Positions 1 through 7,780 of a stretch of 64,000 nt of DNA are shown in pieces. Origin of the DNA: Falsiroseomonas sp051860665 (GTDB lineage: Bacteria > Pseudomonadota > Alphaproteobacteria > Acetobacterales > Acetobacteraceae); the NCBI RefSeq assembly GCF_051860665.1, contig NZ_JBHYDM010000001.1, positions 350,815 to 414,814 on the forward strand, in the 5' to 3' direction. The notes under the pieces were generated by a model, which saw only the letters and a list, made by a program, of their open reading frames with translations, was not told the origin of the DNA and searched no databases. A program made the translations under genes and the position numbers. Within the stretch, counting starts at the first letter, position 1, and each line of letters starts with the position of its first letter.

Positions 1-675
1 CGGCGGGGGGCGGCGGTGCGGCGGGTCCGGTGGGGTGGCGCCTGGGCGGAGGCCGAGGGGGATTTCGGCATCATCCGGGCCCGGGCGGTGGTGGTGACGC
101 TGCCCACGGATCTGCTGGCGGCGGAGGTGGTGCGCTTCGACCCGCCTTTGCCGGTGGAGGTGCTGCAGGCGGCGCATGACCTGCCGCTGGGGCAGGTGGT
201 GAAGGTGGGGTTTCGTGGCGTGGCGGGGCTGGGCCTGCCGGACTTCAGCGCGCTGGATCGCCAGGTGGCGCCGGGGGAGGCGCTGGTGGCCATGTCGGCG
301 CGGCCCTTCGGGCGGGATCTGCTGGCCTGCCATGTCGGCGGCGATGCCGCGGCGGCGCTGGAGGAGGCCGGCGATGCGGCGGCCGAGGATTTCATGCGGG
401 CCGAGGTGGCCTTGCGGTTCGGGGCGCAGGCGGCGCGGGACTTGCGGGCTGGGCCGGTTGTGACCGATTGGAAGCGCGACCCCTGGGCGCGGGGCGTCTA
501 TAGCACCGCCAGGGTCGGGCGCGCGGCGGCGCGGGGGGTCCTGGCGGCGCCGCTGGCCGGCGGGCGGCTGTGCCTGGCGGGGGAGGCCTGCCATGCGCGG
601 CTGGCCGGCACGGTGGGCGGGGCCTGGGAATCCGGCGAGGTTGCAGTCGGAAACGTGCTTGCTGCGTTGCAGTAA
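1..675 (+). CDS. FAD-dependent amine oxidase-like protein, 3' part
   Basis: The frame is open from the first base, so the N-terminus with the dinucleotide-binding fold lies outside the window; 224 codons are visible. The C-terminal stretch reads LCLAGEACHARLAGTVGGAW, which matches the closing FAD-contact motif of flavin amine oxidases and related desaturase-like oxidoreductases (usual form FAGEA...GTVxGA...SG). Such enzymes oxidise amines or isoprenoid-type substrates with FAD; the substrate cannot be told from this half. The stop is followed by 36 bases before the lipid-transport operon, so co-transcription with it is possible but unproven. Family assignment is fairly safe, function is not. 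Confidence 0.7.
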   Translation, partial: RRGAAVRRVRWGGAWAEAEGDFGIIRARAVVVTLPTDLLAAEVVRFDPPLPVEVLQAAHDLPLGQVVKVGFRGVAGLGLPDFSALDRQVAPGEALVAMSARPFGRDLLACHVGGDAAAALEEAGDAAAEDFMRAEVALRFGAQAARDLRAGPVVTDWKRDPWARGVYSTARVGRAAARGVLAAPLAGGRLCLAGEACHARLAGTVGGAWESGEVAVGNVLAALQ

Positions 676-711
676 CGCAGGATGCACCGGCCTCTGCCAT
701 AATGGCGGGGG

Positions 712-1839
712 ATGATGGCTTTGGAGGCGACGGCGCTGGCGGAGAGCTTTGCGGTGCGAGAGGCGGAGGGCGCGCGATGGCTGGCGCTGTCCGGACGCAT
801 CGATACCCAGGCGGCGGCGGCGCTGTGGAGCCGCCTGATGGCGGAGGCGCGCAAGCCCGGCGCGCCGCTGGTGCTCGACCTCGAGGCGGTGGAGGCGGTG
901 GATACCACCGGTGCCACCCTGCTGCTGACCGCGCAATCCGCCGCCGAGGGCAGCCGGATCGAGGGCGCGAGCCCCGGCGTGGTCGCGGTGCTGGACCGGG
1001 TGCGGGATGCGCTGGCGGCGCCGCGGCCGGCGGTGGCACCGCGCCGCTTCATGCCGCTGTCCGGGCTCGGCCGGCGTGTGGTCGGCCTGCTGAACAATGG
1101 CATGGAGGCGCTGGCCTTCCTGGGCGAGACGCTGGTGGTCGCGCTCGGCACGCTGATCCGCCCGGGCCGGTTGCGGGCGCGGGAATTGCTGCGGCACCTG
1201 GACGAGGCCGGCACGCGCGCCTTCGGCCTGGCGACGCTGCTCGGCGCGCTGCTCGGGGTGATCCTGGCCTTCCAGTCGGCGATCCCGCTGCGGCAATTCG
1301 GCGCCGAGATCTTCGTGCCCAGCCTGGTCGGCATTTCCCTGCTGCGGGAGCTGGGGCCGCTGATGGCGGGCGTGGTCCTGGCCGGGCGCACCGGCTCCGC
1401 CTATGCGGCGGAGCTCGGCACCATGACGGTGAACGAGGAGGTGGCGGCCTTGCGCATCATGGGCATCGACCCGATGGCGCTGCTGGTGCTGCCGCGGGTG
1501 CTGGCCGGGGTGCTGGTGATGCCGGTGCTGTCGCTGGTGCTGACGCTGGCGGGGCTGGCCGGCATGGCGCTGATCATGCGGCTGCTGGGCTTCCAGATGA
1601 CGACGGTGGCGCAGCAGCTGGTGAATTTCGTCAGCCTGAAGGACCTGCTGGGCGGGTTGTTCAAGGCCGCGGTCTTCGGACTGGCGATCGCCATCATCGG
1701 CTGCCGCGCGGGCCTCGGCGCCGGGCGCGGGCCGCGCGCGGTGGGCGATGCGGCGACCTCCGCCGTGGTGGGGGGCATCGTCGCCATCGTGGTGCTGGAC
1801 GGCATCTTTGCAGTGCTTTTCGAAAGGCTGGGGTTGTGA
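712..1839 (+). CDS. mlaE: MlaE-type lipid ABC permease with N-terminal STAS domain
   Basis: Inner-membrane permease of an Mla-type system that moves phospholipids between the membranes of Gram-negative bacteria. Residues about 1-95 form a STAS domain (LALSGRIDTQ, then LDLEAVEAVDTTGATLL), the role played by separate MlaB in E. coli. Residues about 130-375 are the MlaE/Ttg2B permease domain with several hydrophobic segments and the family stretch LLRELGPLMAGVVLAGRTGS. Two adjacent ATG codons (712 and 715) are possible; the GGCGGGG just upstream fits the second slightly better. The stop overlaps the GTG start of the ATPase gene, indicating translational coupling. 375 residues is normal for STAS-MlaE fusions. 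Confidence 0.9.
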   Translation: MMALEATALAESFAVREAEGARWLALSGRIDTQAAAALWSRLMAEARKPGAPLVLDLEAVEAVDTTGATLLLTAQSAAEGSRIEGASPGVVAVLDRVRDALAAPRPAVAPRRFMPLSGLGRRVVGLLNNGMEALAFLGETLVVALGTLIRPGRLRARELLRHLDEAGTRAFGLATLLGALLGVILAFQSAIPLRQFGAEIFVPSLVGISLLRELGPLMAGVVLAGRTGSAYAAELGTMTVNEEVAALRIMGIDPMALLVLPRVLAGVLVMPVLSLVLTLAGLAGMALIMRLLGFQMTTVAQQLVNFVSLKDLLGGLFKAAVFGLAIAIIGCRAGLGAGRGPRAVGDAATSAVVGGIVAIVVLDGIFAVLFERLGL

Positions 1840-2630
1840 GCGAGGCGGGCGAGGCGCTGGACGACCGGGCCCCGGGGCCCGAGGTGCCCGCGGTGATCGA
1901 GGCGCGCGCGCTGACCGCGCGCTTCGGCACCAATACCCTGTTCCGCGATGTCACCTTCGATGTGCGGCGGGGCGAGGTCTTCGTCATCCTCGGCGGGTCG
2001 GGCTGCGGCAAGTCGACGCTGCTGAAGCTGATGATCGGGCTGGTGCCGCCGGCGGAGGGCAAGGTTTCCGTGCTCGGCACCGATGTCTGGGCGACCGAGG
2101 GGGCGGCGCGGCTCGATCTGCTGAAGCGGATCGGCGTGATGTGGCAGCAGGGCGCGCTGTTCGGCTCGCAGACCCTGCTGGAGAATGTCGAGATGCCGCT
2201 GGCCGAGCACACCAGCCTGCCGCCCGAGGCGCGGCGGGAGGTGGCGCGGGCCAAGCTTGGCCTGGTGGGGCTTTCGGCGGCGGCGGACCAGCTGCCGTCC
2301 GAGATCTCGGGCGGCATGCTGAAGCGGGCGGGCATCGCCCGCGCGCTGGCGCTGGATCCCTCCATCCTGTTCCTGGACGAGCCCTCGGCGGGGCTGGATC
2401 CGGTGACCTCGGCGGGGCTGGATGCGCTGATCCGCGATCTGTCGCGTTCGCTGGGCACCACCTTCGTGGTGGTGACGCATGAGCTGGCCTCGATCCTGGC
2501 GATCGGGGATCGCTGCATCATGCTGGACAAGGGGGCCAAGGGAATGATTGCGGAGGGCGACCCGCGCGAGCTGCGCGACCACAGCACCCACCCCACGGTG
2601 CAGGCCTTCTTCCTGCGAAAGGCGGCGTGA
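1836..2630 (+). CDS. mlaF: MlaF-type ABC transporter ATP-binding protein
   Basis: Cytoplasmic ATPase that powers the MlaE permease. The 264-residue protein shows a Walker A motif (GGSGCGKST), a Q-loop region (GVMWQQGALF), an ABC signature of the Mla type (EISGGMLKRAGIARAL), a Walker B motif (ILFLDEPSAGLDP) and the switch histidine in VVVTHE. The start is taken as GTG at 1836, which overlaps the permease stop (GTGA). A longer upstream reading in this frame is only the shadow of the permease gene. The end overlaps the MlaD start in TGATG. Family assignment is firm. Confidence 0.92.
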   Translation: MSEAGEALDDRAPGPEVPAVIEARALTARFGTNTLFRDVTFDVRRGEVFVILGGSGCGKSTLLKLMIGLVPPAEGKVSVLGTDVWATEGAARLDLLKRIGVMWQQGALFGSQTLLENVEMPLAEHTSLPPEARREVARAKLGLVGLSAAADQLPSEISGGMLKRAGIARALALDPSILFLDEPSAGLDPVTSAGLDALIRDLSRSLGTTFVVVTHELASILAIGDRCIMLDKGAKGMIAEGDPRELRDHSTHPTVQAFFLRKAA

Positions 2631-3646
2631 TGGCAAGCGGAAGGGCGCTTTATGCGCGGGTCGGCGCGCTGGTGCTGGTGGGCATCGTGCTGGCGGTGGG
2701 CTTCGTGCTGTTCCTGGCCGGCGGGCGGGGGCTGCAGACCACGGAGGTCTTCGAGAGCTATTTCGAGGAATCGGTGCAGGGCCTCGATGTCGGCGCGCCG
2801 GTGCGCTACCGCGGCGTGGCGATCGGGCGGGTGACGCAGATCGGCCTGGTGGCGGCGGAATATCCGCGGCAGCAGGGCGAGGCCTATAGCCGCGGCTTCC
2901 AGCGGGTCTTCCTGCGCTTCGGGCTGGACCTGGCGCAGGTGGGAGAGGCACCGGACCTGGCGGAGGCGGTGCGGCTGGGCCTGCGGGCGCGGATCACCGC
3001 GCAGGGCATCACCGGCGTGAACTACCTGGAGCTGGATTTCGTCAATGCGGAGCGCTTCCCGGTGACGCCGCCGCCCTGGCAGCCGCGCTTCCCGGTGATT
3101 CCGGGCGTGCCTTCCACCGTGGCGCAGGTGACCAATGCCGCGGAGCTGCTGATCCAGCGCATCGCGGATATCCCGGTGGACCAGATTTCCAACGACATCG
3201 CCGGGCTGCTGTCCAACCTGAACCGGCAGACCAGCGACGGCGACCTGGCGCAGACATTGCGGGAGGCCGCGGCCACCATGGCGCTGCTGCGCCAGGCGGT
3301 GGAAGGCGCCGACCTGGCCGGCGCGCTGGGCGAATTCCGCGCCGCGGCCGGGGAAGCGCGCGCGCTGCTGAACGGGCCGGAAGTGCGCGGCATTCTGGCC
3401 AATGCCAATGGCGCCGCGGCGGAGCTGCGCCGCACGGCGCAGCGCCTGCCCGGCGCGGTGGAGGGGCTGGAGCGCACCCTGCGCTCGGCGCGGGAGACGA
3501 CGGTGGATATCCAGGCCGAGCTGCTGCCCATCCTGATCGACTTGCGGGCCACAACCGCCAACCTGCGCGCCACCGCCGAACAGCTGCGGAGCTCGCCCTC
3601 CCAGCTGCTGTTCGGCGCGCCGCCGACCCCGGATCGCCGCCGATGA
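2630..3646 (+). CDS. mlaD: MlaD/MCE-domain lipid-binding protein
   Basis: Membrane-anchored periplasmic component that forms the lipid-binding ring of Mla-type transporters. One N-terminal transmembrane helix (residues about 10-30, VLVGIVLAVGFVLFLAGG) is followed by an MCE domain (GLDVGAPVRYRGVAIGRV, then ARITAQGITGVNYLELDF) and a long helical C-terminal half (about 170-310) rich in Ala, Leu and Arg. The ATG at 2630 overlaps the ATPase stop by one base; an in-frame GTG lies one codon earlier. At 338 residues it is longer than E. coli MlaD (183) and resembles the longer helical-tail MCE proteins of alphaproteobacteria. Confidence 0.9.
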   Translation: MASGRALYARVGALVLVGIVLAVGFVLFLAGGRGLQTTEVFESYFEESVQGLDVGAPVRYRGVAIGRVTQIGLVAAEYPRQQGEAYSRGFQRVFLRFGLDLAQVGEAPDLAEAVRLGLRARITAQGITGVNYLELDFVNAERFPVTPPPWQPRFPVIPGVPSTVAQVTNAAELLIQRIADIPVDQISNDIAGLLSNLNRQTSDGDLAQTLREAAATMALLRQAVEGADLAGALGEFRAAAGEARALLNGPEVRGILANANGAAAELRRTAQRLPGAVEGLERTLRSARETTVDIQAELLPILIDLRATTANLRATAEQLRSSPSQLLFGAPPTPDRRR

Positions 3647-4245
3647 ACCGACGCCACCTGCTGGCCGCCCTGCCCCTGCTGGCCGGCGGCTGTTCCATCC
3701 TGCCGGACCGCCCGAATGTGCCGGTGCGGCGCTATGCGCTGGCGCCGATGCGCCCCGAGAGCCAGGGCGCGCGGCCGCGGGCGCCGGTGCTGCAGGTGCG
3801 CCGGGTGCGGGCGATCCCCGGGCTGCAGGATGTCGGCCTGCGGCGCCTCAATCCGGACGGGTCCTATGAGATCCTGGTCTATGAGGAATGGCTGGCGCCG
3901 CCGGCGGACCTGGCCGATGCGGCGCTGCGCGCCTGGCTGCAGGCCTCCGGCCTGTTTTCCGCCGTGGTGCCGCAGGGCAGCCGGGCGGAGGCGGAGCTGG
4001 TGCTGGAAATGCAGCTGACGCTGCTGGAGGCAGTGCCCGCCGCCGGCCAGGCCCGTGCCGGGCTGGCGGGGGTGCTGCTGCGGGAGGAGCGCCTGGCTTC
4101 CCGCGTCGTCGAGACGCTGGAGGTGACGGCGGAGGCGCCGCTGGCGCCCGGCGCCGCGGCACCGGCCATGGCACAGGCCATGGCGCTGGCGCTGGGCCTG
4201 GCCCTGGCGCGGCTGGAGACGGTCCTGGCCCCGCTGGCACGGTAG
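3643..4245 (+). CDS. ABC-type transport auxiliary lipoprotein (PqiC-like)
   Basis: Probable outer-membrane lipoprotein that completes the lipid-transport operon. The N-terminus MNRRHLLAALPLLAGGCSIL carries a lipobox (LAGGC), so the mature protein would start at Cys17. The rest fits the ABC_trans_aux/PqiC family: an early YAL element, then VLQVRRVRAIPGLQ and YEEWLAPPADLADAALRAWL. PqiC-type partners accompany MCE systems; no MlaC- or MlaA-like gene is present here, so this lipoprotein is the only visible outer-membrane-side component. The start overlaps the MlaD stop (ATGA), which supports one operon from 712 to 4245. Confidence 0.85.
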   Translation: MNRRHLLAALPLLAGGCSILPDRPNVPVRRYALAPMRPESQGARPRAPVLQVRRVRAIPGLQDVGLRRLNPDGSYEILVYEEWLAPPADLADAALRAWLQASGLFSAVVPQGSRAEAELVLEMQLTLLEAVPAAGQARAGLAGVLLREERLASRVVETLEVTAEAPLAPGAAAPAMAQAMALALGLALARLETVLAPLAR

Positions 4246-4465
4246 ACATCACGAAGTCTTGATGTGCCGAGCGGGGTCGTGACGCTTTCCGGAAGTGCGC
4301 TTCGCTTTTCCGGCACACTCTCAGAAATGCGACAGACCCCCATCTCCCGTTAATCCTTTTCCCACCAGTTGTGCCTCATTCTCCGAAACCGGAGAGGGCT
4401 CCTGGATCGTCTCCACCGAAGAGAAGCTGCCGCCTCCGCATGGAGGTCGTGGCGGAAGAGCCGAG

Positions 4466-4479
4466 GTGAGACGTCTCAC
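4466..4479. promoter_or_regulatory. 14-bp perfect palindrome, operator candidate
   Basis: GTGAGACGTCTCAC is its own reverse complement. It lies 75 bases before the DUF2939 start and touches a second palindrome. The symmetry fits a dimeric repressor site. No cognate regulator is encoded next to it. Confidence 0.4.
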
Positions 4480-4496
4480 AAGTTGCGACGCAACTT
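4480..4496. promoter_or_regulatory. 17-bp perfect inverted repeat, operator candidate
   Basis: AAGTTGCG and CGCAACTT flank a single A. The repeat abuts the preceding palindrome, giving a 31-base block of dyad symmetry. A DNA operator is more likely than an RNA hairpin because the loop would be a single base. Confidence 0.4.
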
Positions 4497-4554
4497 AAGG
4501 TTGTCTTTCCGGCTGGAAGATCCGGCGACACAATCTTAACGTGCGGGGCACAAG

Positions 4555-5220
4555 GTGAGCACACGGGGCATCGGCGTGACGGCGGAGTGGGATCAGGTCT
4601 GGGCCGACTACGATGCGCGCCAGCCGGCGCCGCCGCAGCCCGCGCCACGGGCCCTGCCGCCGCGACAGGCGATCGCGCCGGCGCCGCGCGCCACCCCGCA
4701 GCGCCGCCGCTTCTGGGCCGCCCTGCTGCTGCTGCCGGTGCTGGCCGCCGGCTGGCTGGGCGCACCCTATGCCACCGCCTGGCAGGTGGTGCATGCGCTG
4801 GATGGGCGCGACGGCGCCACCATGACCCGCCACCTGGACATGCCCGCCCTGCAGGCCGCGGTGCGCGAGAGCTTGGCGCGGGCGCCGGAGGATGCGACCC
4901 GCACCCCGCAGGCACGCGCCTTCCTCGGCGCCATGGCCGAGGAGATCGGCGCCGCCTGGGCGAATCCGGAGGCGCTGGCCGAGGTGGCCCGCGCCCGCGG
5001 CGTGCCGCCCGGCGCGGCGGTGGAGGCGCTGCGCCGCGCCGTGCCGGTCGGCCTGACCCGCTTCGAGATGCCGCTGCGCGGCAGCCTCGCGCCGATCACC
5101 CTGCAGCTGGAGCTGACCAGCGAGGCGCTGGCGCCGCGCTGGCAGGTGACCGGCGTGCGGCTGGAGGAGCCGTCCGGCTTCGGCGGCAGCCCCGCGCTGC
5201 GGCTCAGCCAGCTGCGCTGA
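4555..5220 (+). CDS. DUF2939 domain membrane-anchored protein
   Basis: 221-residue protein of unknown function. Residues 1-55 are a Pro/Ala/Arg-rich cytoplasmic segment, residues about 57-75 a transmembrane helix (FWAALLLLPVLAAGWLGAPY), and residues 76 to the end a periplasmic domain. The stretch after the helix (ATAWQVVHALDGRD, then TRHLDMPALQAAVRESL) matches the DUF2939 pattern of a membrane segment followed by a domain that begins with a pair of short helices. The GTG at 4555 gives the whole reading; the AAGG two bases before it is too close to be a good ribosome site, so the exact start is uncertain. It stands alone, convergent with the RTX gene 10 bases beyond its stop. Confidence 0.7.
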   Translation: MSTRGIGVTAEWDQVWADYDARQPAPPQPAPRALPPRQAIAPAPRATPQRRRFWAALLLLPVLAAGWLGAPYATAWQVVHALDGRDGATMTRHLDMPALQAAVRESLARAPEDATRTPQARAFLGAMAEEIGAAWANPEALAEVARARGVPPGAAVEALRRAVPVGLTRFEMPLRGSLAPITLQLELTSEALAPRWQVTGVRLEEPSGFGGSPALRLSQLR

Positions 5221-5230
5221 GCGAGAGCGC

Positions 5231-5869
5231 TCAGACCAGCTGGATCCGCTCGATCTCGCTGAAGCGCAGGGTCTCGCCGCCGATCTGGATCACGCCCTGG
5301 AAGGTGGCGGGATTGCCGTTCGCATCGGTGAAGGTGATGACCGGACCCTGCGGGCCCTGGGCGACCGACATCTGCAGGTTGGTATTGCCTTCCAGCGTCA
5401 GGGCCGCCTGCAACTGCTGCAGGCTGACATTGTCCAGCTGCAGCGTATCGGTGCCGGCGCCGCCATTGAACTGGTCGTTGCCGTCGCCGGGGGCCCAGAT
5501 GAAGCTGTCACTGCCCTGGCCGCCGAAGGCGAGGTCGGCGGCGCGATCGCCCGCGCCGCCATCCAGGCTGTCATCCCCGTCGCCACCCTGCAGCTGGTCC
5601 TCGCCGGCGCCGCCGTTCAGCGTGTCGTGACCGGCGCCGCCGAAGAGCAGGTCGTTGCCGCCATTGCCGGCCAGCACGTCATTGCCGGCCTCGCCATAGG
5701 CCTGGTCATTGCCGCCGCCGGCAGCCACCTTATCGTTGCCCGAGCCGGCGAAGATGACATCCTCCTGCCCGGTGCCGGTCACCACGTCGTGGCCGGCTCC
5801 GGTCTGCTGGAAGGCGCCTCCGGTCACCTTGTCGAGGGACTCGTCTTTCAGCGGGGTGGGGCGGGCCAT
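5231..5869 (-). CDS. Small RTX calcium-binding protein with GG-leader-like N-terminus
   Basis: 212-residue protein built mostly of glycine/aspartate nonapeptides (for example GGAGHDTLNGGAGEDQL), the RTX beta-roll that binds calcium outside the cell; at least nine repeats fall between residues about 25 and 145. The C-terminal part (about 150-212) is repeat-free and ends in FSEIERIQLV, as expected for a type I secretion signal region. I place the start at the second Met because AAGGA lies 9 bases upstream; a start six codons earlier has no such site. The first 18 residues contain SLDKVTGG, which resembles a double-glycine leader. No toxin or enzyme domain is seen. A type I exporter lies 45 kb away in this window. 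Confidence 0.8.
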   Translation of the reverse strand: MARPTPLKDESLDKVTGGAFQQTGAGHDVVTGTGQEDVIFAGSGNDKVAAGGGNDQAYGEAGNDVLAGNGGNDLLFGGAGHDTLNGGAGEDQLQGGDGDDSLDGGAGDRAADLAFGGQGSDSFIWAPGDGNDQFNGGAGTDTLQLDNVSLQQLQAALTLEGNTNLQMSVAQGPQGPVITFTDANGNPATFQGVIQIGGETLRFSEIERIQLV

Positions 5870-5934
5870 GGTGGCGATTCCTTGCATCTCGTTGCGGACG
5901 CGACCCTAGGCCGCCCGCACCGCGAAGGGCGAGC

Positions 5935-5955
5935 CCCTCTCCCCCTATGGGAGGG
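5935..5955. repeat. Intergenic GGGAGGG-type hairpin element
   Basis: A CCCTCTCCC arm, a short loop and GGGAGGG form a hairpin overlapping the end of the DUF2783 gene. It belongs to a set of similar C-run/G-run hairpins found in several gene gaps in this window (10462, 25523, 26594, 33781, 41685, 43692). Confidence 0.5.
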
Positions 5956-6169
5956 ATAGGCCAGGCCTCTGCCCGGCCCCGGCCGCTTCCGCCGCCAGCG
6001 CCACCGCCTGGCGCAGCACGGCGGGATCGCCGATGTGGTTCGCCAGGATCAGCACCAGCCGGGCATCCAGCCGGCGGGATTCCGCCTCCTCCAGCCCGGC
6101 ATGCGCGGCGACCAGAAGCGCGAAGATCGCATCCGGCTCCGCGAGCCGCGGCCTTGTGTCGAGCGTCAT
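5945..6169 (-). CDS. DUF2783 family small protein
   Basis: 74-residue protein. The central stretch LLVAAHAGLEEAESRRLDAR and then LVLILANHIGDPAVLRQAVA match DUF2783 (short proteins with an LxxANHIGD-like core). Function is unknown. The start at 6169 overlaps the monooxygenase stop in ATGA, so it is the last gene of an MBL-hydrolase, flavin monooxygenase, DUF2783 operon. The combination recurs in related bacteria as far as I recall, which suggests a role alongside the monooxygenase. Confidence 0.8.
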   Translation of the reverse strand: MTLDTRPRLAEPDAIFALLVAAHAGLEEAESRRLDARLVLILANHIGDPAVLRQAVALAAEAAGAGQRPGLSLP

Positions 6170-7776
6170 GCGGGGGGCTCCTTCCATCCCGTGGCGACGG
6201 CCAGCGCGGCCCGCACCGCCTGCGGCCGCGGCGCGGCGAAGCGCGCGGCGATGTGCTGGTCGGGGCGGATCAGCACTGCCCCGCCCGGCGGCGCGCCATA
6301 GCGGGCGGCGGCCAGGCCGGTGTGGTCCCACAGCGCCCCCGGCGTCTCCTCCGCCGTCAGGAAGACCAGCCGCAGCCCGGCCACCGGCGCCCAGACCGCG
6401 TCGAAGACCAGCAAGGCGAAGTCGCCGCCCAGATGGCGCAGCAGCCAGTCCGGCTGGCCATCCCGCAGCAGCGGCGCATCCGGCGCCGGGCTGCCGGGCG
6501 CGGCGCCACCGGGCCAGGGCCCGTCATCCGCCGCATTCAGCGGGCTGTCCGGCAGATGCGCCGGGCGCGACAGCCGGCCGGAATTCACCATGGCGCGGGC
6601 GAAGGCGTGCCGCGGCGCCAGTTCCAGCACCGCATCCCGATAGGCCCGCGCCGCGGCGGTCTTGGGCGAGATGAAGTCGGTGGCGCGGGTGGAGTGCAGG
6701 ATGTTTTCGTCGGCTGCCGCGATCCGCTCGGCATCATAGCTTGCCAGCAGCGCGGGACCGGCCTGGCCGCGCAGCACCGCCGCCAGCTTCCAGGCCAGGT
6801 TGTCCGCATCCTGCAGCCCGCCATTGCCGCCGCGGGCGCCGAAGGGGCTGACCTGATGCGCCGAATCGCCGGCGAAGATCACGCGTCCATGGATGAAGCG
6901 ATCGAGCCGCCGGCAGCGGAAGCTATAGAGGCTGACCCATTCCAGCTCGAAGGGCACCGCAGGGCCGAGCATCGCCGCGACGCGGTCCCGCACCCGGCCG
7001 GGCTCGGTCTCGATGGCCGCATCCGCCTCCGCGCCGAGTTGAAAGTCGATGCGCCAGAGGTCGTCGGGCTGCTTGTGCAGCAGCACGGACTGGCCGGGGT
7101 GGAAGGGCGGGTCGAACCAGAACCAGCGTTCGGCGGGGAAGGCGACCTCGCCCTTGATCACCACATCGGCGATCAGGAAGCGGTCCGGGAAGACCTGGCC
7201 CTGGAAGGCCAGGCCCAGGCTGCGGCGGACGAAGCTGCGGGCGCCGTCGCAGGCCAGCAGCCAGTCGGCGCGCAAGCGATAGGGGCCGTCGGGCGTCTCC
7301 ACCTGCAGCGTCGCGCCGGCCGCATCGCTCGCCAGGCCCGTCACGGCATGGCGCCAGCGCAGATCCACGCTGGCCGCGGCGCAGGCCTCCACCAGCCAGG
7401 CTTCCACGTGATACTGCGGGATATTCACGAAGGCCGGATATTCGTGCCCGGCTTCCGGCAGCAGGTCGAAGGCGAAGGCTTCCCGCTGCCCGTGGAAGAC
7501 CCGCCCGGTCTGCCAGGTGACGCCCTTGTCCAGCAGGCGCGCGCCCAGGCCGAGCCGGGCGAGGATTTCCAGGCTGCGCTGGGCGAAGCAGATGGCGCGG
7601 CTGCCGGTGGCGACGCTGTCCTCCTCATCCAGCAGGGTCACCGCGACGCCGTGGCGGGCGAGATCCAGCGCCAGCGTCAGCCCGACCAGCCCGCCGCCGA
7701 CCACGACGACCGTGCGGTGGTCCTCGCCCGGGTCGGGGCGCGGCGCGGCGGGGTAGCGTGGGTTGACGTGGCGCAC
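6166..7776 (-). CDS. FAD-dependent aromatic monooxygenase (PheA/TfdB/MhpA family)
   Basis: 536-residue flavoprotein hydroxylase using FAD, NAD(P)H and oxygen. An N-terminal Rossmann motif VVVVGGGLVGLTLALDLARH starts near residue 23; the DG motif is WLLACDGARSFVRRSLG; the second FAD motif is GRVIFAGDSAHQVSPFGARG. These are the three hallmarks of group A phenol and 3-hydroxyphenylpropionate hydroxylases. The C-terminal 130 residues resemble the thioredoxin-like dimerisation domain of that family. The substrate is unknown. It lies 4 bases after the MBL gene and overlaps DUF2783, so the three are probably one catabolic operon. Confidence 0.88.
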   Translation of the reverse strand: MRHVNPRYPAAPRPDPGEDHRTVVVVGGGLVGLTLALDLARHGVAVTLLDEEDSVATGSRAICFAQRSLEILARLGLGARLLDKGVTWQTGRVFHGQREAFAFDLLPEAGHEYPAFVNIPQYHVEAWLVEACAAASVDLRWRHAVTGLASDAAGATLQVETPDGPYRLRADWLLACDGARSFVRRSLGLAFQGQVFPDRFLIADVVIKGEVAFPAERWFWFDPPFHPGQSVLLHKQPDDLWRIDFQLGAEADAAIETEPGRVRDRVAAMLGPAVPFELEWVSLYSFRCRRLDRFIHGRVIFAGDSAHQVSPFGARGGNGGLQDADNLAWKLAAVLRGQAGPALLASYDAERIAAADENILHSTRATDFISPKTAAARAYRDAVLELAPRHAFARAMVNSGRLSRPAHLPDSPLNAADDGPWPGGAAPGSPAPDAPLLRDGQPDWLLRHLGGDFALLVFDAVWAPVAGLRLVFLTAEETPGALWDHTGLAAARYGAPPGGAVLIRPDQHIAARFAAPRPQAVRAALAVATGWKEPPA

Positions 7777-7780
7777 GGCC

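Larger units (their letters stand above)
4246..4554. other. Intergenic region with paired palindromes
   Basis: This 309-base gap separates the Mla operon from the DUF2939 gene and is clearly less GC-rich than the genes around it. A 67-codon open frame at 4295-4498 has no recognisable protein features and no convincing ribosome site, so I treat it as chance. The notable content is two adjacent perfect palindromes at 4466-4496, listed separately. Confidence 0.6.

Noticed and set aside
4295..4498. 67-codon plus-strand frame in the Mla-DUF2939 gap
   Set aside because: No ribosome site, no membrane or domain features, and it overlaps the palindromes that better explain the gap.
5231..5869. RTX haemolysin toxin
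   Set aside because: Only about 210 residues, with no pore-forming or enzymatic domain and no acyltransferase gene nearby.
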